Source: JASFJH01 sp050117725 | GTDB lineage: Bacteria > Pseudomonadota > Gammaproteobacteria > AKS1 | Assembly: GCA_050117725.1 (NCBI GenBank) | Contig: JASFME010000003.1 | Coordinates: 1-27,139 of the forward strand | DNA length: 27,139 nucleotides | Reading direction: 5' to 3' | Part shown: piece by piece, positions 1-6,642 of the stretch | Layout: each line of letters starts with the position of its first letter | Position numbering within the stretch: position 1 is the first letter of the stretch | The notes under the pieces: model-generated | Database searches by the model: none | The model's input: the letters and a program-made list of their open reading frames with translations, nothing else | What the model was told of the DNA's origin: nothing | Position numbers and translations under genes: made by a program

Positions 1-647
1 AGGTTGACGTAGCTGCGGTCGATCTTTTTCGTATCCTCATCATCCGGGGCGCTGGCCAGCAGTTTTTCCCGCACCTGGTACAGGTCATACAACAACTCGC
101 GTTTTGCCGGGTCGCGGATCAGGCTTTGCAGCCAGGTCACGGCCACCACCCGCTTGCCGCTTGTGACTTCGTTGACGTGGTGCACGCTCGATGACGGGTA
201 CATGACAGCATGCCCGGCCGGCAGTTTGACCTCGCGCGGGCCGAACTGCGTATTGACCACGAGTTCGCCACCTTCATACTCGTCCTGGTTACTCAAAAAG
301 ATCGTGATCGAGATATCCGAGCGGTACGGCCCCTGCGCCTGCATGATCGGATCATCGACATGATCGCCGTACGACATACCCTGCGTGTAACGCGCGTAAA
401 ACGGCGCCGCGACCCGCATCGGCAACGCCGCGGCACGGTATACATCATGCTGCACGAGTTTGTTCATGACGAGGTTGTTGAGTTGCTGGAGTTCCTGCGC
501 GCGCATATCGACTTCTTCGTTGTGCTTGACGCGTTTTGCCACCATGCCGGCGGACAGCTTGCCGTCAACGAAGCGCGCATTGTCGAGTATTTGCCTGATG
601 GCCTGTAACTCGCGGTCAGTCAGTACGTCCGGGATTTCCAGCAACAT
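1..647 (-). CDS. piuC: PiuC/YbiX-type Fe(II)/2-oxoglutarate dioxygenase (PKHD-type hydroxylase), 3' end cut by window edge
   Basis: About 215 residues are visible and the stop lies beyond base 1. The family is usually about 225 aa, so only some ten residues are missing. The cytosolic enzyme family couples 2-oxoglutarate decarboxylation to hydroxylation of an unknown substrate, often in iron-related settings. The double-stranded beta-helix residues are in place: iron ligands H96-x-D98 (context YGDHVDD) and H157 (HHVNEVTSGKR), plus R166 for 2-oxoglutarate. The start at 647 (MLLEIPDVLT) matches the family N-terminus and has an AGGA upstream. It lies 14 nt after the TrpD-like gene, so it is probably the last or a late gene of the minus-strand operon. 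The family assignment is secure; the substrate is not known. Confidence 0.9.
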   Translation of the reverse strand, partial: MLLEIPDVLTDRELQAIRQILDNARFVDGKLSAGMVAKRVKHNEEVDMRAQELQQLNNLVMNKLVQHDVYRAAALPMRVAAPFYARYTQGMSYGDHVDDPIMQAQGPYRSDISITIFLSNQDEYEGGELVVNTQFGPREVKLPAGHAVMYPSSSVHHVNEVTSGKRVVAVTWLQSLIRDPAKRELLYDLYQVREKLLASAPDDEDTKKIDRSYVN

Positions 648-661
648 ATGTTCAGTCCTGT

Positions 662-1783
662 TCAGGCCGCTGCATTGAAACGCTTCAGGGCCTCGCCTGA
701 ATCGAGCACATCACGCACAAACCCGGCGGCTGCAGCAATCGTGTCATATTTGCCCAGGTGCCAGAGTATATTGGCCGCGGCATAGACGAGTGCATCGTAG
801 GTCATGCCCTTCTCGCCACCCAGCGCCGCAAGGCCGGCATCGACAGCAGCTTTGGCAAAGGCCTCACGATTATACTCGCCGGTGACTTCACCCGCTCCGC
901 CGCTTGCCTGTTTGCAGGATTCAGGCACGGGCACGGCACGCAATTCATGCTCGAAACCCAGTTCCTGCGGTGAAGGATCGGCTTCACGCTTGACGGTTTC
1001 ACCCTCGTAGCTGAACAGTTTGCCCGGCTGGCGCAATGACGGAATCACCCCGCCTTCAATACCACGCACCAGCAAGGCACTGTCATAACCGGCGTGTGCC
1101 GCCAGCATCGCATACACAGGCGGATACGGTTTGTGCACGTAGCCGCACACATGATGGGTTTTACCCCTTGCCTTGACCGGCATGGTCTCGGTTTCGACCG
1201 TGGTAATGGTGGGACGCTTGATCACCAGTTTGCGGAAGTCCATCAGGGCATTGAGTTTCGGACAGAACTGGCTTTGATCGGTATACGCCCAGCCCACCTT
1301 CGGGTCCGCAATCTGTTGTGCGGCCTGTTCCGGGCTCAGTGAGTCATTCTTGCCGGCAGCGCGCAATATCTGGCGATGCGTCACGCCGAATTTCGGACTG
1401 GCGGTTTCCATGCCATGACTGACCGCTGGCACCCCGCAGGCGGCCAGCAGGGCAGGCAGAAACGGTGATGGCGGCAAGGTACGGTTATAACCGTCATACG
1501 GATCGGCAATATCGACAAGCTCATCAACGTCGGCCGTGGCGCGTGTTGTGCAATCCATAATGCCACTGAGCACGCCGCGGTTTTCTTCCGGCGTTTCGCG
1601 CTTCATACGCAGGGCGATCAGAAAGATGCCTGATTGCACCGGATCAATATAACCATCGAGGATCGCACGCATGCAACCACGCGCCTCTTCCTGTTCGATG
1701 TCTTTGCTTAACTCCGGTCCCGTCGCAATGCGCTGGATCACCGAGTGCATCAATGCTCTTGCTTCCTGTTGTGCCTGGCTCAT
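662..1783 (-). CDS. TrpD-like glycosyltransferase family 3 protein (divergent anthranilate phosphoribosyltransferase homologue)
   Basis: 373 aa. The N-terminal helical segment (residues about 1-70, with DPVQSGIFLIALRMKRETPEE) and the following alpha/beta part resemble the TrpD/NP fold, including an AACGVPAVSHG segment equivalent to the AAGVPVAKHG region of TrpD. The phosphate-binding GTGGD motif expected before it is replaced by DIADPYDGYNRTLPPSPF, so true TrpD activity is doubtful. It may belong to the TrpD2/YbiB-like group, some members of which bind nucleic acid. I chose the start at 1783 because AGGAGT sits just upstream. A longer reading frame to 1837 would overlap the Rieske gene. It lies in the operon between the Rieske and PiuC genes. 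The function is unknown. Confidence 0.8.
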   Translation of the reverse strand: MSQAQQEARALMHSVIQRIATGPELSKDIEQEEARGCMRAILDGYIDPVQSGIFLIALRMKRETPEENRGVLSGIMDCTTRATADVDELVDIADPYDGYNRTLPPSPFLPALLAACGVPAVSHGMETASPKFGVTHRQILRAAGKNDSLSPEQAAQQIADPKVGWAYTDQSQFCPKLNALMDFRKLVIKRPTITTVETETMPVKARGKTHHVCGYVHKPYPPVYAMLAAHAGYDSALLVRGIEGGVIPSLRQPGKLFSYEGETVKREADPSPQELGFEHELRAVPVPESCKQASGGAGEVTGEYNREAFAKAAVDAGLAALGGEKGMTYDALVYAAANILWHLGKYDTIAAAAGFVRDVLDSGEALKRFNAAA

Positions 1784-1802
1784 ACAGACTCCTGATAAAA
1801 GA

Positions 1803-2117
1803 TCATTCAATGGCGACGCAGATTGCATCGCCGTCAATTTTTACCGGGTACACCCGGATCGGTTCATAGGCCGGGTCATCCAGCGGCTCACCCGTATTCA
1901 GGTCAAAGCGGCTGCCATGCAGCGGACACTTGACGCAATGCCCTTTCAGCGAGCCCGTGGAGAGCGAGGCATCTTCGTGCGTGCACATGTCATCCACGGC
2001 ATGTACGGTGCCCTCGACATTGGCCAGCATGATGCGCTTGTCGCCATAAGTGACACACAGCATCTTGCCCGGCTTGACCTCATCCAGGCGCGCAACTTGT
2101 ACATAATTTTCTGACAT
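1803..2117 (-). CDS. Rieske-type [2Fe-2S] ferredoxin
   Basis: 104 aa, soluble, with no signal peptide or membrane segment. The Rieske cluster ligands are clear: C45-T-H47 and C64-P-L-H67, with the box 2 context CPLHGSRFDLNTGEPLD. The length and lack of an N-terminal anchor fit the bacterial ferredoxin or NirD-like small subunit type rather than the cytochrome bc1 Rieske protein. It presumably carries electrons in the cytoplasm. Its neighbours are a TauE/SafE permease upstream (50 nt gap) and the TrpD-like gene downstream, all in one direction. No oxygenase partner with a matching terminal-oxygenase domain is visible, so its electron acceptor is unknown. The neighbouring Fe(II)/2OG enzymes do not normally need one. 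Confidence 0.92.
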   Translation of the reverse strand: MSENYVQVARLDEVKPGKMLCVTYGDKRIMLANVEGTVHAVDDMCTHEDASLSTGSLKGHCVKCPLHGSRFDLNTGEPLDDPAYEPIRVYPVKIDGDAICVAIE

Positions 2118-2167
2118 AGGTCTTTGCTTTCTTTAACAATAGTTTCGACATTATACCGGCAGCACCA

Positions 2168-2887
2168 TCAGGCGAAAAACAGGCTGAGGCCACCGAGCAG
2201 GATAATCCACGCCACGACGCGCCGGAACACGGCATCGTTGACCCTGTAATGCAGGCCGTTGGCAAACCACAGTGTGACCAATAAGAACGGTGCTGAATAG
2301 AGCATCATCCGTCCAATTTCCGGGGTTATCGTATCATTTACGACATAACCGCCGGCACGAAACAGGTTCAGCGACAGGAAAAACGCCAGCGCGTAATTAC
2401 GGATCACCGTCTTGTTGTCAAAACTCGACAACAGGCGCGTCATCGCAATCGGGCCGCTGATACCAAACAGCGCCATACCCATACCGGCGGTCGTATCCAG
2501 CCCCCTGCCCGTCCAGGTGCCGATTTGCAGCGGTTTGGGCCGCATGACCAGGTACAGGCCGGACAGTGAAATCGCCACCGCCAGCAGGTACTGGAAGGTC
2601 GTGCTGTCCACCGTGTAGAAAATATAAAAACCCAGCACAATACCGATTGCGGCGAACATCACCATCCCGGCAAGGAAACGCACGTCGATGGTTTTCGGTG
2701 TCCGGATCAGGGCGATACCGGCCACGATGATTTGCGGCAGCACCGAGTAAATCACGAGCGTTTTCGCATCGATGAAAAACGTCATGATGGTGAGCATGAT
2801 GATCGTCCCGGCAATACCGAACGTAATCTCAAACGTGTACGTCAGCATGCAGACCACGGTCAGCAGGATAATCAGGGACATATCCAT
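2168..2887 (-). CDS. TauE/SafE-family membrane permease (putative sulfite/sulfonate or organic anion exporter)
   Basis: 239 aa and very hydrophobic, with about seven to eight predicted membrane segments. Members of the TauE/SafE family (Pfam TauE, formerly DUF81) have been implicated in export of sulfite, sulfoacetate and related anions. Here the N-terminal half (ITFGIAGTIIMLTIMTF) and the second repeat (AGMGMALFGISGPIAMTRLL) show the internal duplication with G-rich loops typical of the family. No good ribosome-binding site precedes the ATG at 2887; the second ATG at 2881 is also possible. Because the product of oxidative Dsr is sulfite, a sulfite-export role is plausible, but this is inference from context. 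Confidence 0.82.
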   Translation of the reverse strand: MDMSLIILLTVVCMLTYTFEITFGIAGTIIMLTIMTFFIDAKTLVIYSVLPQIIVAGIALIRTPKTIDVRFLAGMVMFAAIGIVLGFYIFYTVDSTTFQYLLAVAISLSGLYLVMRPKPLQIGTWTGRGLDTTAGMGMALFGISGPIAMTRLLSSFDNKTVIRNYALAFFLSLNLFRAGGYVVNDTITPEIGRMMLYSAPFLLVTLWFANGLHYRVNDAVFRRVVAWIILLGGLSLFFA

Positions 2888-2920
2888 ACGCTTATGCTAC
2901 GCACTGCACCCCGGACAGGT

Positions 2921-3520
2921 TCAGCCGAAACACACCCAGGTCGTGGCGATGTATTTCACACCTTTCTCGAGCGTGGCGTTACGATGAATATGTGTCCAGA
3001 ATGGCGGAAACAACACCATCTTGCCGCGTTGCGGCTGGACACTGATTTCCTGCAAGGCAAAGTCGGTCGTGCCGCCCGGGCCGGCGACGTCGTTCAGATA
3101 CCAGATCGCGACAAGTTGCCGCTGGCTGAATTCGCCCGGGCCACTGTCTATGTGCCAGTGATAAAATTCGCCTTCACGCGTGCGCTGCAACTGGTAGCCC
3201 ATGTCGCGAAAGCGGTTCACGGCAAAAAACGGGAACTCGGCTGACAGCTGCGACAGCGCCTTGCCAAGTGAACCGAACAGCACCTGGTCAATGTCTTTCC
3301 ATTCGTCACGGCCGCTGATGCGTAAATCCGTCGAACGCTTGATGGAATTTTCAATGTCACGCTCTTCACCAATCCGGCCATCGTGATGTTGCTCCGGATG
3401 GGCCTCGAAGCGCGCGATCATCTCGTCACACAACTCGGCGGGAATCGCGTTCTCGATTTCATAAACGAAACTCATCGGTTTCAGTTCACGAATAATGTAG
3501 GGCGTGGTATCGGCCTTCAT
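2921..3520 (-). CDS. Prolyl-4-hydroxylase-like Fe(II)/2-oxoglutarate dioxygenase
   Basis: 199 aa. The P4H-type catalytic set is present: H123-W-H-I-D125 region giving H123-x-D125, H179 (WTHIHRNA) and K189 (GVKYIATTW), with the usual ten-residue spacing between the distal His and the basic 2-oxoglutarate ligand. The start at 3520 has AAGGA about 10 nt upstream. It lies just downstream of the strong hairpin at 3540-3573, so it either depends on readthrough or has its own weak promoter in the 20 nt gap. It is the second of three Fe(II)/2OG dioxygenases in this arm and is unlike PiuC and TauD in sequence. The substrate is unknown. Confidence 0.85.
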   Translation of the reverse strand: MKADTTPYIIRELKPMSFVYEIENAIPAELCDEMIARFEAHPEQHHDGRIGEERDIENSIKRSTDLRISGRDEWKDIDQVLFGSLGKALSQLSAEFPFFAVNRFRDMGYQLQRTREGEFYHWHIDSGPGEFSQRQLVAIWYLNDVAGPGGTTDFALQEISVQPQRGKMVLFPPFWTHIHRNATLEKGVKYIATTWVCFG

Positions 3521-3539
3521 GCGTGTCGGTCCTTAAAGA

Positions 3540-3573
3540 CAAGAAAAGGCTGTCTGGCGACAGCCTTTTCTTG
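3540..3573 (-). terminator. Strong symmetric hairpin, probable rho-independent terminator after the DsrC-like gene
   Basis: A perfect 15-bp inverted repeat (3540-3554 and 3559-3573) with a 4-nt loop TGGC. Read on the minus strand it follows the stop of the DsrC-like gene by about 35 nt and is followed by a U-rich stretch (TTTTCTTGTCTTT). The arms are A/T-rich outside and G/C-rich inside, so it looks bidirectional. The next minus-strand gene starts only 20 nt beyond it. Confidence 0.75.
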
Positions 3574-3608
3574 GCAACAGCCTGGCTATACAAACCAGTT
3601 GCTGTCTT

Positions 3609-3947
3609 TTAGTAACCACCCTTGCGGCGTGATTCCGGCAGGCCACCGATACGGGCACCCTGCTTGCTCGGGTCTTTCGGGAACAGTGCGTACAGATCCT
3701 TCTGTGCCGGCTTGCCGCCCCAGATTGCGGCCATCGCCTTGATAATGTTGCGCGTGTTCGGCTGGTTACCACCGTTGTTGATGTATTCATCACGCAGGTA
3801 GTTGATAAGGTCCCAGTGCTTGTCGGTCAGCTCAACGCCTTCTTCAGCCGCGATGACATTGGCGATCTCTTCGTTCCAGTCATTCACGTCCAGCAGGTAA
3901 CCGTTCTTGTCGGTTTCGATGGTCTTGCCACCAATTTCATATGCCAT
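3609..3947 (-). CDS. DsrC/TusE-family protein lacking both C-terminal cysteines (RspA-like)
   Basis: 112 aa, clearly homologous to DsrC over its whole length (MAYEIGGKTIETDKNGYLLD; HWDLINYLRDEY; LYALFPKDPSKQ). The C-terminal arm that in DsrC carries CysB and CysA reads PSKQGARIGGLPESRRKGGY here, and there is no cysteine anywhere in the protein. It therefore cannot form the DsrC trisulfide or act as a sulfur carrier. Cysteine-free DsrC homologues have been grouped as RspA (regulatory sulfur-related proteins). The start at 3947 is supported by GAGGG upstream and by alignment with DsrC. The frame is open to 4049, but that extension is not DsrC-like. A candidate promoter lies at 4008-4035. A regulatory or scaffolding role is inference. 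Confidence 0.92.
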   Translation of the reverse strand: MAYEIGGKTIETDKNGYLLDVNDWNEEIANVIAAEEGVELTDKHWDLINYLRDEYINNGGNQPNTRNIIKAMAAIWGGKPAQKDLYALFPKDPSKQGARIGGLPESRRKGGY

Positions 3948-4007
3948 GTCTACTTCCCTCGTTAATCTCACTACAAAAGGTTTCGTTGGATAAAAAATTT
4001 GCGCCGC

Positions 4008-4035
4008 ATTGTACACAAAACTGATATTTTCTCCA
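4008..4035 (-). promoter_or_regulatory. Candidate sigma70-type promoter for the DsrC-like gene
   Basis: On the minus strand TACAAT (4008-4013) is preceded after 16 nt by TGGAGA (4030-4035). The -10 matches five of six consensus bases and the -35 four of six. It lies about 60 nt upstream of the ATG at 3947 in an A/T-rich patch, which would give a short leader. Confidence 0.4.
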
Positions 4036-4066
4036 CCCATTAGCGGCATTTATGGCCGGGCCGTGG

Positions 4067-4747
4067 CTAGCCTTCCAGGTCATGCACCTCGCGGATGCCC
4101 TTGTGCGGAATAAACAGGCCGCAACCCAGGTGCTGGTGTTCGCCGATGCCGCGCTGCTGGAGGGTGATCGATTCCTCGGGGCGCAGTTCGGCAACCATCA
4201 GGCTCGAGGTGTGCAATACACCGTCCGGGCCACGTAACCGTCGCCCCTTGCCCGGCAGCATCTTGCGCGGGCTGATCCCCATTGCCTTGAGGGCATCAAA
4301 TACGGCCTGCAGGAAATCATCTTCATCCTGGCCTTCCGCCACGATGTTGTAACGGGAGAACAGGGTTTCCGAGGGCTGTAGCTGTCGTGTCTCGATTTTC
4401 TGGATCTCGAACGGGTTACCGTCGACCTCGAGCGGCTTGCCGATCAGTTCCTCTGAGTCTGCAAGGCGTTGTTGCGGTGCGCGCAAGATCAGTTTTGTGC
4501 GGCGCGACAGGTGGATCAACTCGTCCGGTCCCTCCGGACGCATCCAGCCATTCGCCGCCTCCTGGATACTGATGGGATGCACACCGGCACCCGCATCGGT
4601 TGCCAGCCAGGCGGCATGCTCGAGCAGGGCCTCGGCAAGTGCCTGGGCATGGTCATTTGGCAGGCTGCGACACCGGATCGTGCAGACAAGATCGACAATC
4701 TCGTCGCTGACGGTGTACTGCTCTTCGTTGTCATCCTGCCAGAACAT
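4067..4747 (-). CDS. Cas6/Cmx6-like protein (orphan, no CRISPR array in the window)
   Basis: 226 aa beginning MFWQDDNEEQYTVSDEIVDL. The overall layout (YTVSDEIVDLVCTIRCRSLP, then an NGWMRPE block, a LSRRTKLILR strand, and a glycine-rich C-terminal loop around residues 200-217 reading GIGEHQHLGCGLFIPHKG) matches what I know of the Cas6/Cmx6 family annotated in I-MYXAN CRISPR systems. Cas6 proteins are RAMP-fold endoribonucleases that cut precursor RNA next to hairpins; H33 is a possible catalytic histidine. No repeats, Cas1/2 or effector genes are present here. The start at 4747 avoids overlap with the upstream gene, which ends at 4753, although its ribosome-binding site is weak. Assignment is from recalled family features, so it needs a profile search. 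Confidence 0.62.
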   Translation of the reverse strand: MFWQDDNEEQYTVSDEIVDLVCTIRCRSLPNDHAQALAEALLEHAAWLATDAGAGVHPISIQEAANGWMRPEGPDELIHLSRRTKLILRAPQQRLADSEELIGKPLEVDGNPFEIQKIETRQLQPSETLFSRYNIVAEGQDEDDFLQAVFDALKAMGISPRKMLPGKGRRLRGPDGVLHTSSLMVAELRPEESITLQQRGIGEHQHLGCGLFIPHKGIREVHDLEG

Positions 4748-4752
4748 AGGGA

Positions 4753-5460
4753 TCAATGTGCCTCGAGTTTCGCCCAGATCGATTCGCGATCGAGCCACCA
4801 GTCTTCCTGCACCATGACATCAATAACGTTACGCATACGCACGAGGAATTTGTCCGGGTCAGTGAGTTCAAGACGTGCGAACCACGCCGCAAATTGTTCC
4901 TGGCTCTCGACATCGCTGTGACGGCGGGCCACGGTCGCGAGTAATTGATTCGTGAAAAAGGTCAAATCGTCGTGCTTTTTACCCTCGGTACGCATATCGG
5001 CGATATAGTGCGCGACCGTGGCCGCCAGTGCGCCGCCGTCGGAATCATTCGGCGTCTCATCCACGACATGCTGCAACAGGGCCACGGTCAGTTCAGGATC
5101 CACTTCCGGGAAGGTCACGCCCACCCAGATCCCCTGGCCGAGGGCCGCGAGTGATTCGGGCTGATCGGCCATAAACATGACATTGCAGGCCTGTGCCAGC
5201 CCTTCCCAGGCCTCGGCGGCATAGAAGCTGTCGAATGCCTCGCGTGCCAGTGCAAATCCCTCTTCACCGCGTTCGAGATCAACGAGAATCGCCGCGGCCT
5301 GCACCTGCATCTCGGCCTTCTCGACCGGGTCAGCACCGGCCGGCAGGGCCAGGATCCTGTCCTGCAGGTCGGCGAGGCGCGCCTCCCACAACTGTGTGGG
5401 CTGTTCGGCGTCCGACGCGTCGTCCGCGTCCCTGATCTCTTCTGTCTTTATATATTTCAT
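4753..5460 (-). CDS. Unrecognised helical acidic protein of about 235 aa
   Basis: I do not recognise a family. The protein is acidic and almost entirely helix-forming, with alternating amphipathic segments (for example KAEMQVQAAAILVDLERGEE, FALAREAFDSFYAAEAWEGL) that resemble TPR-like helical hairpins, and a tryptophan-rich end (EDWWLDRESIWAKLEAH). No signal peptide, membrane segment or cysteine motif is visible, so it is probably cytosolic, perhaps a protein-protein adaptor. The ATG at 5460 is chosen, although a GTG at 5475 in the same frame is possible; neither has a clear ribosome-binding site. It ends 5 nt before the Cas6-like gene, which suggests translational coupling and a shared function with it. 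Confidence 0.75.
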   Translation of the reverse strand: MKYIKTEEIRDADDASDAEQPTQLWEARLADLQDRILALPAGADPVEKAEMQVQAAAILVDLERGEEGFALAREAFDSFYAAEAWEGLAQACNVMFMADQPESLAALGQGIWVGVTFPEVDPELTVALLQHVVDETPNDSDGGALAATVAHYIADMRTEGKKHDDLTFFTNQLLATVARRHSDVESQEQFAAWFARLELTDPDKFLVRMRNVIDVMVQEDWWLDRESIWAKLEAH

Positions 5461-5492
5461 AGTGTTATAGAGCACTCTTAAGGTAACTTGTT

Positions 5493-5696
5493 TTACATGG
5501 TGACCGAGTAAACACCGGAAAATGCACCTTCGAGGCGGTCTTCCCAGTTGTCTGGCGTGTCGGCAAACTGCGGTTTGACATCCATATCGAAGAAGATCTC
5601 ACCACTTTCCTGCGCCTCTTTTTTTACCACTTCGAGCAGGTCTTCAAACGACTCGACGTCGTGGTTACGCAGCAGTACTTCACTCAAATACAACAT
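5493..5696 (-). CDS. Small unrecognised protein, 67 aa
   Basis: 67 aa starting MLYLSEVLLRNHDVESFEDL, with a very good ribosome-binding site (AAAGGAGA) 7 nt upstream. It is acidic, with a helical first half (FEDLLEVVKKEAQESGEIFF) and a hydrophobic, aromatic end (GAFSGVYSVTM). It has no cysteine. It sits between the TauD-type dioxygenase (13 nt) and the 235-aa protein (about 32 nt), in the same direction, so it is very probably co-transcribed with both. No family is recognised. It may be a partner of the dioxygenase or of the 235-aa protein. Confidence 0.72.
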   Translation of the reverse strand: MLYLSEVLLRNHDVESFEDLLEVVKKEAQESGEIFFDMDVKPQFADTPDNWEDRLEGAFSGVYSVTM

Positions 5697-5709
5697 ACTC
5701 GGTCTCCTT

Positions 5710-6642
5710 TCACACCGCCGCCAGCCCGGTGCCGGCGATGCGGTCGTAATAACGTGCCCGGTATATCAGCCTGGCCTGCGCGGGATCGTGCTCGAAGGCC
5801 GTGCGATTGTGCAACACATTGTTGGCCAGCAAACCCTCGCCGGCAGCCAGTTTGTAATGAAAAAGGTAATCTTTTTCATTACTTATAACATCTTCAAGCG
5901 CCTCGACAGCGGCACGCGTCTGCGTGTTATCCGCCCACTCGATACTGCGCGTACGGGCCGTATAGCGCATATGGAGGCTGGCCGAGGCAGAATCAAGGGA
6001 AAACACCGGGCCGGACTGGGCCGGGCGGGTTTCCACGCCTGACTCGATATTGGCGGGGATCGTCATCGCATCAGGCTGCATGAGCGCCTCGACAAAGGCG
6101 GGATTACGGTCGCGCAGTCGGATATAGGCGATTTCCGGATCAAGCAGGCCGTTGATACCGCCCTCACCCGGTGCCGGTCGCACGCAGTGCAGAATAAAGG
6201 CGCGGATCTGCTGTGCGGGCGTGTTGTAGTAACCATCGGTGTGCCACAACAGACGCTTGTCAGAATACGGGATATAGCCACGCCTGGACTTGCCCTCGAC
6301 CACGGACAACGAGGTAATGCCGTCGTCATCGGCCAGCATATTCGGGTCGAGATGCTGCAAACCGAATTGTTCACCGAGCTTGCGTGGTATGTCTTTATCT
6401 TCAATATCAATAAGTTGTGATGAATATATAACCATGTTTGTAATGCGCAGCACGTCGAGCAGGCGCTGTTTTTCATCCTGCGTCAGCGCGCGCGGATCCC
6501 TGACCTCGACGATCAGATCTTTCGCCTCACGCGGATAGCTGGCCAGCTTGTTCGCCCGCCAGCGCACATAGGCGGCTGCATTGGCCAGCTCGAACGGATT
6601 GTCCGGATCGGCTTTCGTCTGTTGAATGGCTTCAGTATTCAT
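5710..6642 (-). CDS. TauD/TfdA-family Fe(II)/2-oxoglutarate dioxygenase
   Basis: 310 aa. The iron-binding motif H134-T-D136 (LLWHTDGYY) and the distal histidine H278 (NNVLHNRTAF), followed by basic residues suited to bind 2-oxoglutarate (R280, R291), place it in the TauD/TfdA/gamma-butyrobetaine hydroxylase superfamily. The length is normal for the family. It is the first gene of the minus-strand unit that diverges from dsrA across a 473-bp region. TauD enzymes release sulfite from sulfonates or hydroxylate carboxylates; the sulfur setting makes a sulfonate substrate attractive, but nothing in the sequence fixes it. It may share regulation with dsrA through the palindromes between them. Confidence 0.88.
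   Translation of the reverse strand: MNTEAIQQTKADPDNPFELANAAAYVRWRANKLASYPREAKDLIVEVRDPRALTQDEKQRLLDVLRITNMVIYSSQLIDIEDKDIPRKLGEQFGLQHLDPNMLADDDGITSLSVVEGKSRRGYIPYSDKRLLWHTDGYYNTPAQQIRAFILHCVRPAPGEGGINGLLDPEIAYIRLRDRNPAFVEALMQPDAMTIPANIESGVETRPAQSGPVFSLDSASASLHMRYTARTRSIEWADNTQTRAAVEALEDVISNEKDYLFHYKLAAGEGLLANNVLHNRTAFEHDPAQARLIYRARYYDRIAGTGLAAV

Noticed and set aside
1784..1837. Longer start of the TrpD-like gene overlapping the Rieske gene.
   Set aside because: The inner ATG at 1783 has a clear AGGAGT site, and the longer form overlaps 35 nt of a secure gene.
3948..4049. N-terminal extension of the cysteine-free DsrC gene (34 extra residues).
   Set aside because: The extension does not resemble DsrC, whose N-terminus begins at MAYEIGGK. 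A ribosome-binding site precedes the inner ATG, and the candidate -10 promoter element lies inside the extension.
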